This document shows, piece after piece, positions 54,001 through 64,000 of a stretch of DNA of 64,000 bases. Numbering within the stretch: position 1 is the first letter of the stretch; every line of letters starts with the position of its first letter. The stretch spans positions 8,765,523 to 8,829,522 of the forward strand of contig CM057165.1 in assembly GCA_029962745.1 (NCBI GenBank), read 5' to 3'. The translations under genes were made by a program, and so were the position numbers. The notes under the pieces are model-generated. The model was not told the DNA's origin, did no database searches, and saw only the letters and a list, made by a program, of their open reading frames with translations. The stretch comes from Echinometra lucunter (lineage: Eukaryota; Echinodermata; Echinoidea; Camarodonta; Echinometridae).

Positions 54001-57000
54001 TTTAGCAGTTCCCTTGCCCTCACACTGGCTGCGTAGACGACCACCAACAGGTATCTAGAGATCATGAATGTACATGGAAAAGTTAGCAATAATCACTTAG
54101 ATCCCCATTCGTGACAGAGGTCCACATTTTGTGGTTTGGCCTAATATCTTTTGATGCAAAGCCCTAAAAAGCATACCAAATACATGAGCAGAAAGAGCAA
54201 AAAATTCTACTCAAACTGTGCCCATTTTGGTTGCGTCAATATTCGTTGTTTGATGCTGAAAATTTTTAAAGGAAAATAAGCATTAAAATCCTTAAATTGG
54301 CAATGTGATAGAAAGTTTAAAATCACCGTTTTCCCCTGCAAATTGGCAACATTTTGACTTCTCATCATAATTTCTGTCAATTTATACTCATTTCAGATAC
54401 ATGACGTTTCATAAGAAAAATGTAGCAATAAAATAAAAATGTAGGTGTTGCCAATTTGAAGAATAAAAGCTGATCAAATTAGGCTTTAAATAATTCCTGT
54501 CACGAATGGGTTAAAAACAGGTTAACAACTGTTTAGAAATCTTAAAGCATACAGGTATGTCAGCTCAATCAATCATTATCTGGAATCTTTGCTCTGATAA
54601 TTAACAAATCAGTAGAATGCCAATGACAATAGAGAAGGAATTTCCCATCATGTCAAACAGGATGATACAAGAGTAACAACTTTGGGGGGAAGTATTGGTA
54701 TTTATTATAATTAGAAGAAAAAATACACTACAGAAATATGTCTTTCTCCCCATTGGAATATTCATGGAAAATGTATAAATCAAAATCAAAGTATATTTAT
54801 GACAATGATGCTGATGAAGATGGTGATGATGATGATGAAGATGATGACTTACAGCATTTATTTGGTGCCATATTTGTATTAAAAATATTCAAAGGCTCAG
54901 CCTACTCATCAGTGTCAGTACTGGCCAAAAAAAATAAAAAGGAAATAACTGAGATGGCAACTCACTGCTACTTCTCGCTGAACCAGTGCATTATGGGAGA
55001 GGAAGTGATGTTCAAAGCGGAAGGCATCATCAACCTCTGAGGTCACGACGCAAGAAAGGTCGAGGTCTCCTCCACTGCTGGCCATTTCAGAATACCTAGT
55101 CAGAGCTTGAAGAGCGATCACAGAGTCCTGGCAAGAAAACAGTGACCAATCAGTAACAGCTGGTGTCTTTGTGATGTAACATTCTTCGGGACTGGAGGTC
55201 ATCATGGCTCCCCCCCCCCACCCCTTCCAGCAATTTTCCAATCATTTCGAACCACATGAAAATATGCAGGGTATCTTTGTAACTATTTTCTGTTAAATCT
55301 CAAACATTTTTGACATCTTAAATAAAAGTAATCTGGCACACCACTGCAAAGCTTCAAGAAATTTTTTATGATGCAAAATAGAGTTACAACTAAACTTGAT
55401 TTTCTTTTTTATCAATCCACAAAAATTGCAAATTTTCAAACTTCGTGAAGTTTATGTAACTAAAGTTTTAATGTAGAAAACACTCATGCTGGTCTTTCTA
55501 AATAGGTAGCCTTTATCTAAAGGTGACTACGACAGCAAATTATTTACCTGAGTTGAGACAAATCCACCTTCATAGTTTTGCTGTTCACTCAGCCAGAGTG
55601 CAATGCTACCAGCATAGGTCATATCACCCAGCTCTAGTTGAGCTAGAAGGGCATACCCGGTGGTCTCTACAGCAATGGCCGTAGGTCTGAAGCGATACCA
55701 GTGTGGTAGGTCCTCGTTGGTGAAGTCTGATGCAGCGGGTGTCCAGTGACGGCTACCATCTCCTGTGGATTAAAGATAGGGTAGAAACGTGCAGGGATAT
55801 TAACCCTTAGAGGTACATGTACAGTGTCACCTTTAGGAGAAGCTTTTGCAGTATCTGTTGGTCCAGAATGTTGGGCAGTACATATTATACATGAGCAGAA
55901 AGAGAAAAATGCACTGACAAATTTGAGCCCATTCCCATCGCTGTATGGTGTGGCGTTCTCGAATTAGAGCAGTTTAAGTGTAACTAATCATTAAACTCTT
56001 TAAATTGGCAACGCAGTGAATTATACATAAGCACTATTTCTGTGTTCGAATTGGCAATTTCTGATTCAATTTTACAATTATATTTCATTTTGGTTTATAT
56101 TATATCCATATTGTTTTTTTCAAAAGCTATGTAAACGTGGGAAAAAATAATTTGTATTGCCAATTTGAGGACTGAAGATGATTAATATAGACCTCAAGAA
56201 AGCTCTGTACTGCTATGGGTTAAAAAGAAACTTCGGCTGTGAGAGAAATCTGGTACTTGTCAATAATAACAATTTTGGTAGAATAAGGCCTTGCATGATA
56301 CGTACCTAGAATGATGGCATCATTTTTTAGTAATCTGTTGACATCACTGGCATATGCACTCCTGGTCAGAGCAAGGGCATAGGTTACAATGGCCTTGGCA
56401 TAAGGGCGAGTCAGGTACTTGACTTGACGTTCAAGGAAACCTTGGGCGTCACGAACAGCTAATGTGAAAGCCTGGATAGATAAATAATAAGATGATTGGT
56501 AGAGCAATGTTGAGTAGTTTCAAACATCGAAGAGTATGCTCGACATGACTCAGATTTTGACCTTTTCAATCAAATTTTACTAGGATATGGATGATGAAAA
56601 AATTTTGTAGTCTTGAAGAAGTGATATTCTTTTGAAAAACACTAACAAACAAACAAACAAACTGTGTATATAACTAAAAACAAGTCTGGTATAGATATGT
56701 GGAGCAGCTTAAGGGATTAAATAGGCAAGAGAGATTTTCTGGAACAAACCAGTAATTTCAATCATTTAAAAAACATATTTCACTACACTTTTCTTCTCTT
56801 TGATGTATCAAACAGCAGGCTCTTCATGCATTAAAAGAGAAGAAATAAATTGTAACATCTAGCTTTAAGATCATTATTAAGTATTTGTCATCACCTACAT
56901 GTACACCTGGGAGGAAAAACACATTTAATCATGAGACCCTTGGGTCTCTCCTCTCGATATAACAGATAGGGATGTGATGGTATCTCCCCTACTGTTCTTA

Positions 57001-60000
57001 AAATGGTGCAGTGGGTTCTAAACAGGCAAAGGTGGTGACTCTCCTCCATGGGGCCTCCATTTAACGTCCTATCAGGAGGACAGGTATTTTGCACCGAAAC
57101 ATAGCCTGCAATCTATGAAACAGCGGACTTCAGTCATCCACCCAAGTGGCTTTGAACCGACGATCTTTGGTTAACAGGCAGACACCTAACTGACTGAGCC
57201 AACTCGCCTCCTCAATTGAAGTTGTGATTACTAAATACTTACTCTTGGCATGTCATCACACCATTCACCCTCGTAGAGGGAGATGAGTACGTAGGCCGTC
57301 ATCGCTGCTTCACCGCTAACACCACCCTGCAACATAAGAAAGATGGTCACATGAGACTTTTAACATACTATCAGTGTAACTAATCATGAATTTGTTTATC
57401 CAGGGTCCCAAAAAGGCAAACTGGGAAATATGAAATAAGATAGACAATAACTCTTGTTAAAAAGTTTAAGAAGTGAAAGCTGCTCTATTTTTCTATCCTT
57501 TTCATTTACTATGGATCACATATGATAGATTTACTATGGATTTTCCTACATATCATGTACAAAAGATTTTACATTACTGAAGTAATGTGGATTACATACC
57601 AATGAATCTATGAGTGAAAGATTGAAATCTAAACCATGTGATCACATAAAATGTCATGATATGAAAAAAAAAATTGAATTCAAGCTGACATCCCTTAAAT
57701 ACATGAAGTGCCTCCCCCCCAAAAAAAAAAGATTAAAAATTGTGCTTTGTGGGCCTATTTCAACTTTTTAGACACGAAGGCATGTGAAAATATTATAACT
57801 TTTATTCCTCTCCGAGATTTTTCAGAATTGAGACAAGCCCCCTCCCCCTTTACACAGCATGCTATATTTGCAGCTTCATATGATTCTAGTGATTCAAAGG
57901 CAGAGACGCCAACCTTTTATAAACTTTTACTATATGATATCCTACTTTACAGCCATAGAACTGTACAGTAACTTAACCCATTTGTGACAGAGGGTCCACA
58001 TTATGTGGTTTGGTCTAATAACTTTTGATGCAAAGCCCTAAAAATCATACCAAATACATGAGCAGAAAGAGCAAAAAATTCTACACATACTGTGCCCATT
58101 TTGGTTGCGTCAATATTCATTGCTCGATGCTGAAAATTTTTTAAAGGAAAATAAGCATTAAAATCCTTAAATTGGCAATGTGATAGAAAGTTTAAAATCA
58201 CCATTTTACCCAGCAAATTGGCGACTTTTTGACTTCTAATCATAATTTCTGTCAATTCATATTCATTTCAGATACATGACGTTTTATAAGAAAAATGTAG
58301 CAATAAAATAAACATGTTGGTGTTGCCAATTTGAAGAATGAAAGCTGATCAAATTAGGCTTTAAATAATTCCTGTCACGAATGGGTTAAGTAAAGGGAAA
58401 ACAGTGTGTTGCTTGTAACCTGCGGTATTTTCCTATAAAACAGTAAAAAAAATACTGCAGAAAGGGAACAGTTGGCATCACTGTAAAAGTGAATTAACTC
58501 TTACGGTGCCAAGGGGTTTTGCTTGTTCCCAAATTTTACCAAATCATGAACAATGCTTGCTTTTCAAATGCCCGTAAGTCTTCAACAGTAATTTCTATAC
58601 AGATAGGCTGTACACAAAAGTTGTAGAAAATTTATTCCCCTTTCAAAAAATGCCAAATATTTCCATTAATTCAATGTCTTGCATGAAAATTATTTGGAAA
58701 TAGAAATGAGCTTCCCTCTTGACCTTTGGCTTGTCATTTCTCATTTGTTTGCTATTGGGGTTTTTTTGCTAAAATAAGAACGGATCCTTTCCAAACTCTG
58801 CAGTTTTCAAAAAAAATATTCTATGTTAGCATGTAGTGAGTAATAGATAATTTGAATAATCCTCTAAACTTTGACATATTTTCATGACCATATCCATTAT
58901 TCTATGTGAAGTAATGGTCGATTGAAAATGTAAAGTCTCTTGGGCACATATACGTGCCATCGGCACTGTAAGAGACTGACCGTCATTTCTTTATGGTGGA
59001 CCTTGTAGAGCTCTGAGAATGATCCATTGGGATGCTGTGCATTCATGACGAGCCACTCAGCAGCCCTGCAGGTCACGTTCTTATCAATGGGTGTGAGCTG
59101 CTCAGCGTGAGAGAAGACCTTAAGAACAAATGATGTCAACCTGAAAGCAGATAATCATCACAGAGGTGTAAGTGAAGACAAGAACACATCACCAAACTGA
59201 CTGTGGACAAGGCTTTACTTTACCTTTTCTGTTTTCAAGCAAACTTTGAAGACCATTCTCCATCCCACAATTTTATCAAACATTTCATACAAGTTTGAGA
59301 AAACTCCCGAGCATGTTCCCTCCTCCCCCCCCCCAACATGCACACACACACACAGAACTCTTATCATACAAATACATTTCTACATTAAAACATCTCTACT
59401 TCATACGCTATTTATTCAAAAGCTTGGTCTTTATTTGAATCCTCAACCTTCTCACTGTGATCCCTCAGAACCCAAACCACAGAACCTCTTGAACTCACCA
59501 TGTGCTGCTGTTATAGCTCTCATTTGCACCCCAGATAGAGAAGGAGCCATCTTCACGTCGATGGGCCAAAGCACTAGCCAAACCTATAGATATTCGAGAA
59601 CAAACGTGCACCAATGCATGATGAATGTTTTCAAAGCAAACTCTAAGTATAGCACCTGGCTAAATGTGAAAAGGCAAGAACAGTATAGAATTCAACACTT
59701 CATATCATGATGAAAAACTGCCTATAATTACATCATCATATGATAAATTATAATATTATTATTATGATCATCATGTTTTTATAACAAATGATCCTATTTT
59801 CCCCAAGTAAGCCAGAACTAATGGGCATGGTCACCGGTTTACAGCCAATTCATCTTCTACCAGTTGGTCTAATTCCCAGACCACCTAACACCACTATGGC
59901 TAAATCCATTTGGTCTAATTACCATTTTGTCCAATCATCATTTGGTCTAATACCTACTTGAGCTAAGTGTCATTTTGTCTAATTATAAAATGGTCTAATT

Positions 60001-63000
60001 GCCACTTCGTCTACTTAGCTTTCCTCATTTTGTCTAATGACAATTTGGTCTATTACCAATTCATCTAATCAAATAGATTAAGTGGTGTTGACCAAGTGGG
60101 TATCAGACAAAATGAGCATAGCCTAACTGGAAATTAAACAAAATGGTAAATGGGCTCAATGGTAATTAGACCAAATGGTTATTAGATGAACTGGTTGTAG
60201 ATGAAATGGGATTAGAACAAGTGGCAATGGGTGTGGTCACTCACCTCTAGAGATGCGGTCCAGACCGGTTTCCTCCAGGGTTTCATTCATGAGCTTCATG
60301 GTCTGTAGGTACTTGAAGACAAAGATGGTAGGAGCCACGATACTCATGGTCTGCTCTCCGCATCCACGGGGGAACTGCAACCACTCGCCATAGTTCGAGA
60401 CAGGATCAACAAGGATTGGACCTAGCATGTTACCTGGAAAAGGAAGGAAAAGTGCACAGAAACATAAACAAATTCAATAAAACTTATCATTTTAGGATTT
60501 TGATATAGATGTCATAATGATCTATGGAAAAATTTTAAAATGTAGGCATGATGAGGAGGAGGAGGAGGAGGAGGAGGAGGAGGAAGATAATTAGGTGATG
60601 ATATTGATAGCCAGTTACTATTATATTGATAGAGATGTATTAATGATCTATGTAGTGATTGACAAATTTAGACATGATGACGATGGTGGTAAATGATGAT
60701 GATGATGGTGATGGTGATGGTGATAATTATGATGATGATGATGATGATGATTATGATAATGATAATAGTTACAATGATTTTTCACAATTATGATAAACAT
60801 AAGAAGAGTAAGAAGAAGAAAGGAGAAAGAAAAAGGAATAGAAAAAAAGAACAAGAACAGAAGAAAAAAAGAGGGAAGTAGAAGATGACCAACAACAAAA
60901 ACAAGAACACCAATAATTCTTCTTTGAAAAGCATTTGCCACAATAAATACTTATCTATTACTATTCTCTATCTAAATATGAGTAGAACCTAAACATAAAG
61001 ACCTCCAAAGGAAGCACGTGGTCTTAATATACAGGTTTCTCCATTGCACCTCCAATGGGAAAAGTATTCTGAGGAAAAGAATAATGTGATTATTAAAGGG
61101 AAAGTCCACCCCAGAAGTTTCACTGTTTCAATAAAAGGAGATGAATTTGAACAGCATTTTAAAAAAGAAATGTCACATTTTCTCAATTTTCTTGAAAGTT
61201 ACACATTTTCTCACCCTATAGTCAAAGTATGTTATGTAAAAAGCAATTCTTCTGACCATACAGTGACTATGGGGGATAGAAAATGTGTAACTTCCAAGAA
61301 AATTGAGAAAATATGAAATTTCATGTACAAAGTGAATGGAGAGCTGCTTGCATATGATGTCATCAGTGTTGCCAATTTGCAGAGCCGCAAGTAATTTACT
61401 AGAAAATGTAAATGAGTGTAATTTTCTCATTCTTTGACCGATTTTGCTCATTTCTTTTTTTAAAATGCTGTTCAAATTCAACTCCTTTTATTGAAACAGT
61501 GAAACTTCTGGGTCGGACTTTGCCTTTGAAGAGTCTAGAGAGGTGGCCTTTCTTTACAAGAGGACACTAAAACAGACTTTGACTGTATAAACTCACCAAT
61601 CAGTGTCAGTACTGCTGACTCTGTGCCAGGGATGATATTCTCAGGTGGGCGCAGGTCTAGGATGTTATACTGAACATTGTTGTCTATATCCAGAACTTCT
61701 GTGAGAGAGAGGAAATACAGGGAAATCCATCCCAGTTTATGTGTTTAATGATTGCAAATACGGAAATTTTAGGAAAATAGTGACCTTCCTTTGGGTATAT
61801 CATAAGATGACCCTTGACCTTAAATACCAAAGGATTTCATTGATAAATCCTTCGAACTTTGAAGTATAAATACTCTATAGACTTTATACCTATATCACAA
61901 CATACAAATTCTTTACACTCACAATCATGCTTCATACCTACAATCATTCTTTATACCTACAATCATTTTATACAGCAACAATCATTCTTTGCACTTTACA
62001 TCATTTTTCTACACTTACAATCATTCTTTGCACTTACAATCATTCATTACACTTACAATCATTTGTTACACTTGCTATCATTCTGTGCAACTACAATTGT
62101 TCTTTACACTTGCAATCATTCTTTACACTTGCAATCATGCTTTGCACTTTATACAATCATTCATTACGCTTACAATCATTTGTAACACTTTCAATCATTC
62201 TTTACACTTACAATCATTCTGTACATTTACAATCATTCTACACTTACAATCATTATGTACACCTAAAATCATTCTTCACACTTACAATCATTCTGTACAC
62301 TTACAATCATTCTGTACACTACAATCATTCTGTACACTTACAATAATTCATTAAACTAACAATCATTCTTCCCTATCATAATAATTATTCACATTTACAA
62401 TCATTTGTTACACATGCATTCATTGTTTTACACTTAAATCATACTTTCCACTTAACTCATTCTGCACAGTTGCAGTCAGTCTTTATGAAATGATCTCTCT
62501 TCACACTCACAATAATTTCTACTCTTGAAATCATTCTTCCTACTTACAATAACTCCACACCTGCCAACCACGACAGCCAAGAAATAGGAACAAATTATTA
62601 AGAAATTTTCAAAATTAGGAACATTCCTAAATTTCCTATTCAATACAACTGGCAATTTGTACAGAAACAGGAATACACATGTTGAAATGGAAATTTTCTT
62701 TTCCCCAAAATAGGAATATTCCTGTTTAATTGAAACAGTTGGCAGGTATGTAATTCTTTCCACTTGCAATCATTCATTATACTTACGATCACTTTGGATA
62801 TCTTCCATCATGGCTGCCCTAAGGCGAGGTGATTTTCGTTGCTGACGATAGATCCCTGATGGATCTAACAAGACAGAATGGTCCACAGATATAGGAATAC
62901 CATGAGCCTATGGAAGAAAAAAAATAGATGTTATACTGCATAAGGCAATATTCTCACAGGCAGATATTTTCTGGAATGAAAGAAATGAATATTTTGGCAA

Positions 63001-63831
63001 GATGATGTTTTCATGTTAATTCATAATTATGTACACTACATGTTCACACATGCGGAGATTTTTTTTTTAAATGTCAAATTAACAATCCCATGACATTAAC
63101 AAAACAGCTTATTATCAGGGAAAACATGCTGAATCCTTAACTATGCATGGAAAAATTTACAAGGCATCTTGCAGCGCTACTCCATTTCCCAACTAACAAT
63201 GCAGCAGAAATGTTGATTCTCAATGTCAGATCATTTGCAAGTGCCATATCTTCAGACACATGCAATAAAGGCTCGTTTGCATATGACGCAAATTACCACA
63301 CAGGGTTCTGACAGCATATGTGAACAAGGCTTCAGATGACGAAACCAAATCAGTAGAGCAACCTAAAAATATAATGAATCATTTCTTTGCGAAAGTGACA
63401 GCTTTGATCACTTCAAACTTTGCTCAAGACTCACATCTTTCATAAGACATTTAAATGCCAACTTATTAGAGAAGTCTGTGCCTCTGAATGTTTTTTAAAC
63501 AGATATGTGGCGCAATACAAATGCTGTGAATCATCATCATCATTGTCATCATCGAATACACTCTGAGGGAAGCAAGGGAAGCATGAGGCACTGGTAACAT
63601 AGTCATGTTCAGTGAACTTACAATAACATTGAGGACTTTCTGCACTCCATCACTGCCTATGTCTGAGGTTGCCGTGACTGTGATAGGTAGCTCTCCGATC
63701 TCAACAGGAACAATAACAAACTTGAGAGACTGTGAGTTGTAACCTGGTACATGGACAGTCCTTGTAGCAGGTTGAGCAGGGTTGGTCGACTCACCACACG
63801 TTCCCTTAGGGTTGTAGAATGATACATGCAC
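45061..63831 (-). CDS. Complement C3/C4/C5-like thioester protein, C-terminal half, 20 exons
   Basis: Exons on the - strand: 63831-63622, 62907-62787, 61698-61597, 60433-60245, 59583-59499, 59140-58981, 57326-57243, 56471-56306, 55762-55548, 55127-54966, 54054-53995, 53278-53073, 52910-52823, 51955-51878, 50762-50657, 49279-49187, 48334-48260, 47598-47515, 46230-46089, 45187-45061 (stop TGA at 45063-45061). All junctions are GT-AG and in phase, giving 850 residues. Domain order is the end of a macroglobulin domain, CUB interrupted by the thioester domain, MG8 and C345C/NTR, as in complement C3, C4 and C5. The thioester GCGEQ and the downstream His (KVHHKEM) are both present, so covalent tagging of surfaces by a C3/C4B-type mechanism is expected. 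The protein should be secreted; signal peptide, beta chain and any anaphylatoxin segment lie beyond base 64000, so C3 versus C4/C5 type cannot be decided here. A netrin-like C-terminus argues against alpha-2-macroglobulin or CD109. Confidence 0.93.
45227..45618. repeat. TIR family A, copy 3, opposite orientation
   Basis: Starts ttaacccattcgtgacagag and runs as the reverse complement of copies 1 and 2. It lies 40 bases upstream of the last C3-like exon, inside the final intron. Confidence 0.9.
46322..46478. repeat. Palindromic element with ggtaactaccatgg stem
   Basis: Left gggccctgttgcataaaact and right aagttttatgcaacagagcc. The arms repeat taccattcatggtaac-type words; core cagccaatcaaatgg. 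Confidence 0.85.
46518..46666. repeat. Twin of the 29357 palindromic element
   Basis: Left ctctcttgcataaacagttg, right aactttttatgcaagggggc, core attctgattggttgaaaatc. Confidence 0.88.
47084..47323. repeat. TIR family D, copy 3, right terminus lost
   Basis: Starts cactatgaacatgacggaca; the right arm runs to gaggttgtttattttgtg and then stops, missing about 35 bases of the terminal repeat. Confidence 0.85.
47750..47862. repeat. Palindrome with cctgtaacataaa ends
   Basis: Left ccctgtaacataaaaaatac and aatcaatc; right attgattgtatctctttat and gttacaggccc. Confidence 0.85.
49383..50380. repeat. Tandem array, about 147-bp period, in a TIR-bounded element
   Basis: Ends tttatgcctccgc and the complement gcggaggcataaa. 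Interior has about five units starting ataatgacctctatgacctt at 49591, 49742, 49886, 50037 and 50181 (spacing 144-151), each with ccatatgcatacatg and ttgttgagttatcgcaagaa. A ggacggacggacggacgaac run precedes the right end. It lies in a C3-like intron. Confidence 0.88.
50507..50604. repeat. Pyrimidine (CTT/CTC) microsatellite
   Basis: Only C and T for about 95 bases. Frames across it (polyLeu or poly Arg/Glu) are not genes. Confidence 0.95.
51218..51526. repeat. Pyrimidine-rich CCCT tract, about 310 bp
   Basis: Nearly pure C/T on the + strand with repeated ccctcccct. It lies between C3-like exons 50762 and 51955, next to the triplicated exon. Confidence 0.95.
51528..51960 (-). repeat. Three tandem copies of a C3-like exon; two decayed
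   Basis: Units of about 150 bases begin near 51528, 51686 and 51838 on the + strand and each contain ctgtctaggtagaagat and gggagacctcatacctct. Only the unit ending at 51955 has an acceptor (ttttctgtacag) and an open exon. The unit near 51570-51650 has TAA inside the exon and no acceptor; the unit near 51730-51810 lost three bases and has TAG. The units are separated by poly-C/pyrimidine tracts. Confidence 0.88.
53513..53869. repeat. TIR family E, copy 2, in a C3-like intron
   Basis: Left tttaaaggtagtagcccaca and right tgtgggctactaccttcaaa. Shares tgggaatgtactgagatc-type and ataaatatctgt words with copy 1, in inverted orientation. Confidence 0.85.
54099..54514. repeat. TIR family A, copy 4
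   Basis: Left end is worn (gatccccattcgtgacagag); right end cacgaatgggttaa is intact. Located 45 bases upstream of the exon at 54054-53995. Confidence 0.88.
55800..56223. repeat. TIR family B, copy 3, in a C3-like intron
   Basis: Starts ttaacccttagaggtacatg and ends gtactgctatgggttaa; about 420 bases in the same orientation as the 26245 copy and highly similar to it over its whole length by eye. Confidence 0.88.
56900..57215 (-). mobile_element. tRNA-derived SINE, minus orientation
   Basis: On the - strand, A box tggctcagtcagttaggtg and B box ggttcaaagcc 40 bases on, then a body with cctgataggacgttaaatgg. The spacing and order fit a SINE with a tRNA head. Confidence 0.75.
57973..58389. repeat. 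TIR family A, copy 5
   Basis: Starts ttaacccatttgtgacagag, ends cacgaatgggttaa, orientation as 45227..45618. Confidence 0.9.
58493..58973. repeat. TIR family F, copy 2, abutting a splice donor
   Basis: Left ttaactcttacggtgccaag, right gtgccatcggcactgtaaga. The right terminus reaches to about six bases of the 5' splice site of the C3-like exon 59140-58981. Confidence 0.88.
59800..60240. repeat. Inverted arrays of an 11-bp TTTGGTCTAAT unit
   Basis: The left half carries many direct copies of tttggtctaat and variants; the right half carries attagaccaaa and variants. Together they form a long interrupted hairpin. Confidence 0.8.
60543..60780. repeat. GGA and GAT microsatellites
   Basis: (GGA)n at 60547-60583 and gat/ggt runs at 60680-60765, followed by a purine-rich stretch to 60890. 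Confidence 0.92.
61093..61530. repeat. TIR family C, copy 2, with a shortened left arm
   Basis: Starts ttaaagggaaagtccacccc and ends gggtcggactttgcctttgaa. About 130 bases present in the right arm (61340-61470) are missing from the left arm, so this copy is asymmetric. Confidence 0.88.
61880..62480. repeat. Minisatellite, about 20-bp period
   Basis: About 28 units of acacttacaatcattcttt with substitutions. It gives long spurious open frames rich in YNHSLHLQSF. Single units reappear at 62758-62785. Confidence 0.92.
62559..62750. repeat. Palindromic element inserted in the minisatellite
   Basis: Left acctgccaaccacgacagcc, right complement aacagttggcaggta; units of the 20-bp minisatellite lie on both sides. 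Confidence 0.75.
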
Positions 63832-64000
63832 CTGAAAGTTGGAAGAGAAGATGGGGATATGTTAAAGTGTTTGTTAAAACTTTAACTTAAAACTTTAACT
63901 TAAAACTTTGAAATGAAACCAATACAAAAGCATCATGCAAAATATACATGTAGGTGTATTAAAAAGAATTAACAATAACAAATAACAAATAACAAATCAG
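63832..64000 (-). other. C3-like intron, start of window edge
   Basis: AT-rich sequence with three direct copies of aactttaacttaaa; no exon seen. The next upstream exon is outside the window. Confidence 0.6.

Larger units (their letters stand above)
50657..54054 (-). other. C3-like second CUB/MG8 region
   Basis: Exons 54054-53995 (PVGGRLRSQCEGKGTAKLA), 53278-53073 (VRMKFNRLPGAQDVCPFNVT), 52910-52823 (TNMGIIDVGLYSGFVLVSD), 51955-51878 (LVQRYEVSQRSVIFYLDR) and 50762-50657 (EDICMEFNARREIHVGNVQP, VAIRVYDYYSP). This is the beta-sandwich that equals the receptor-binding region of alpha-macroglobulins. The exon 51955-51878 is 26 codons, phase 0 on both sides, and has two decayed copies directly downstream in the gene. 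Confidence 0.88.
54966..60433 (-). other. C3-like thioester domain (TED), GCGEQ and catalytic His
   Basis: Exon 60433-60245 encodes LQFPRGCGEQTMSIVAPTIF: the Cys and Gln of GCGEQ form the internal thioester. Exon 59583-59499 gives REDGSFSIWGANESYNSSTW. Exon 59140-58981 gives LTSFVLKVFSHAEQLTPIDK, then GSFSELYKVHHKEM, where a His sits at the position of the catalytic histidine of C3 and C4B. Exons 57326-57243 (AAMTAYVLISLYEG), 56471-56306 (YAKAIVTYALALTRSAYA) and 55762-55548 (TTGYALLAQLELGD, WLSEQQNYEGGFVSTQ) build the alpha-alpha barrel. Exon 55127-54966 (DSVIALQALTRYSEM) ends the barrel and returns to CUB. N-glycosylation sequons NET, NVT and NSS are visible. Confidence 0.92.
61597..63831 (-). 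other. C3-like macroglobulin (MG7-like) end and first part of CUB
   Basis: Exon 63831-63622 (70 codons, phase 0) encodes HVSFYNPKGTCGEST and LKFVIVPVEIGELPITVTAT, then SDGVQKVLNVI, the beta-strand-rich pattern at the end of the MG7 domain in C3-family proteins. Exons 62907-62787 and 61698-61597 encode HGIPISVDHSVLLDPSGIYR and NVQYNILDLRPPENIIPGTE, the first CUB segment leading to the thioester domain. The acceptor of exon 63831 is ttccaactttcag. Confidence 0.85.

Noticed and set aside
59246..59710. 154-codon frame on the + strand
   Set aside because: Antisense to and spanning the edge of a real C3-like exon, with biased composition and no domain.
61859..62354. Frames of 108-139 codons with YNHSLHLQ repeats; possible CRISPR-like spacing
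   Set aside because: The 20-bp units are contiguous with no spacers, so it is a minisatellite, and this is an animal genome.

Overview
The window looks like animal nuclear DNA, most probably from an echinoderm and likely a sea urchin. It is AT-rich, with short GT-AG-bounded exons in long introns, several microsatellites, and a dense population of short inverted-repeat transposons and tRNA-derived SINEs. The organism is an inference from gene family and repeat style; no species-specific marker was tested. There is one 500-base scaffold gap (27145..27644).

Two protein genes fill the window, tail to tail. On the + strand, positions 46 to 38378 hold 27 recognisable coding exons (about 1,290 codons) of a CCDC180-like coiled-coil protein; its 5' part lies before the window. 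On the - strand, positions 63831 down to 45061 hold 20 exons (850 codons plus stop) of the C-terminal half of a complement C3/C4/C5-type thioester protein. This half has the GCGEQ thioester, the downstream catalytic histidine and a C-terminal C345C (netrin-like) domain; its 5' half lies beyond base 64000. All visible splice phases agree within both genes, except across the scaffold gap, where at least one CCDC180 exon must be missing.

A third gene belongs to a 3.75-kb pogo/Tigger-like DNA transposon (15502..19255) inside a CCDC180 intron. It has an intact DDD-type transposase carrying a C-terminal PHD-like zinc finger, imperfect terminal inverted repeats and a TA target duplication. It sits inside an older palindromic element whose two halves now flank it.

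The rest is introns and a 6.7-kb intergenic stretch (38379..45060) built largely from repeats. These include at least six multi-copy families of 250-600-bp elements with terminal inverted repeats, many 100-200-bp perfect-to-imperfect palindromes, tRNA-derived SINEs, decayed LINE ends, a roughly 147-bp-period tandem array rich in DR1-type nuclear-receptor half-sites, and long purine/pyrimidine tracts.

The most unusual pattern is repeated local duplication of exons or exon edges in both genes, with the extra copies decayed (7731..7854, 11017..11106, 29180..29290, the stop-codon region 38355..38810, and the triplicated C3-like exon 51528..51960). The second is that many otherwise unrelated inverted-repeat families share a small set of core words (TGATTGGCTG or AAATTGGCAAC).
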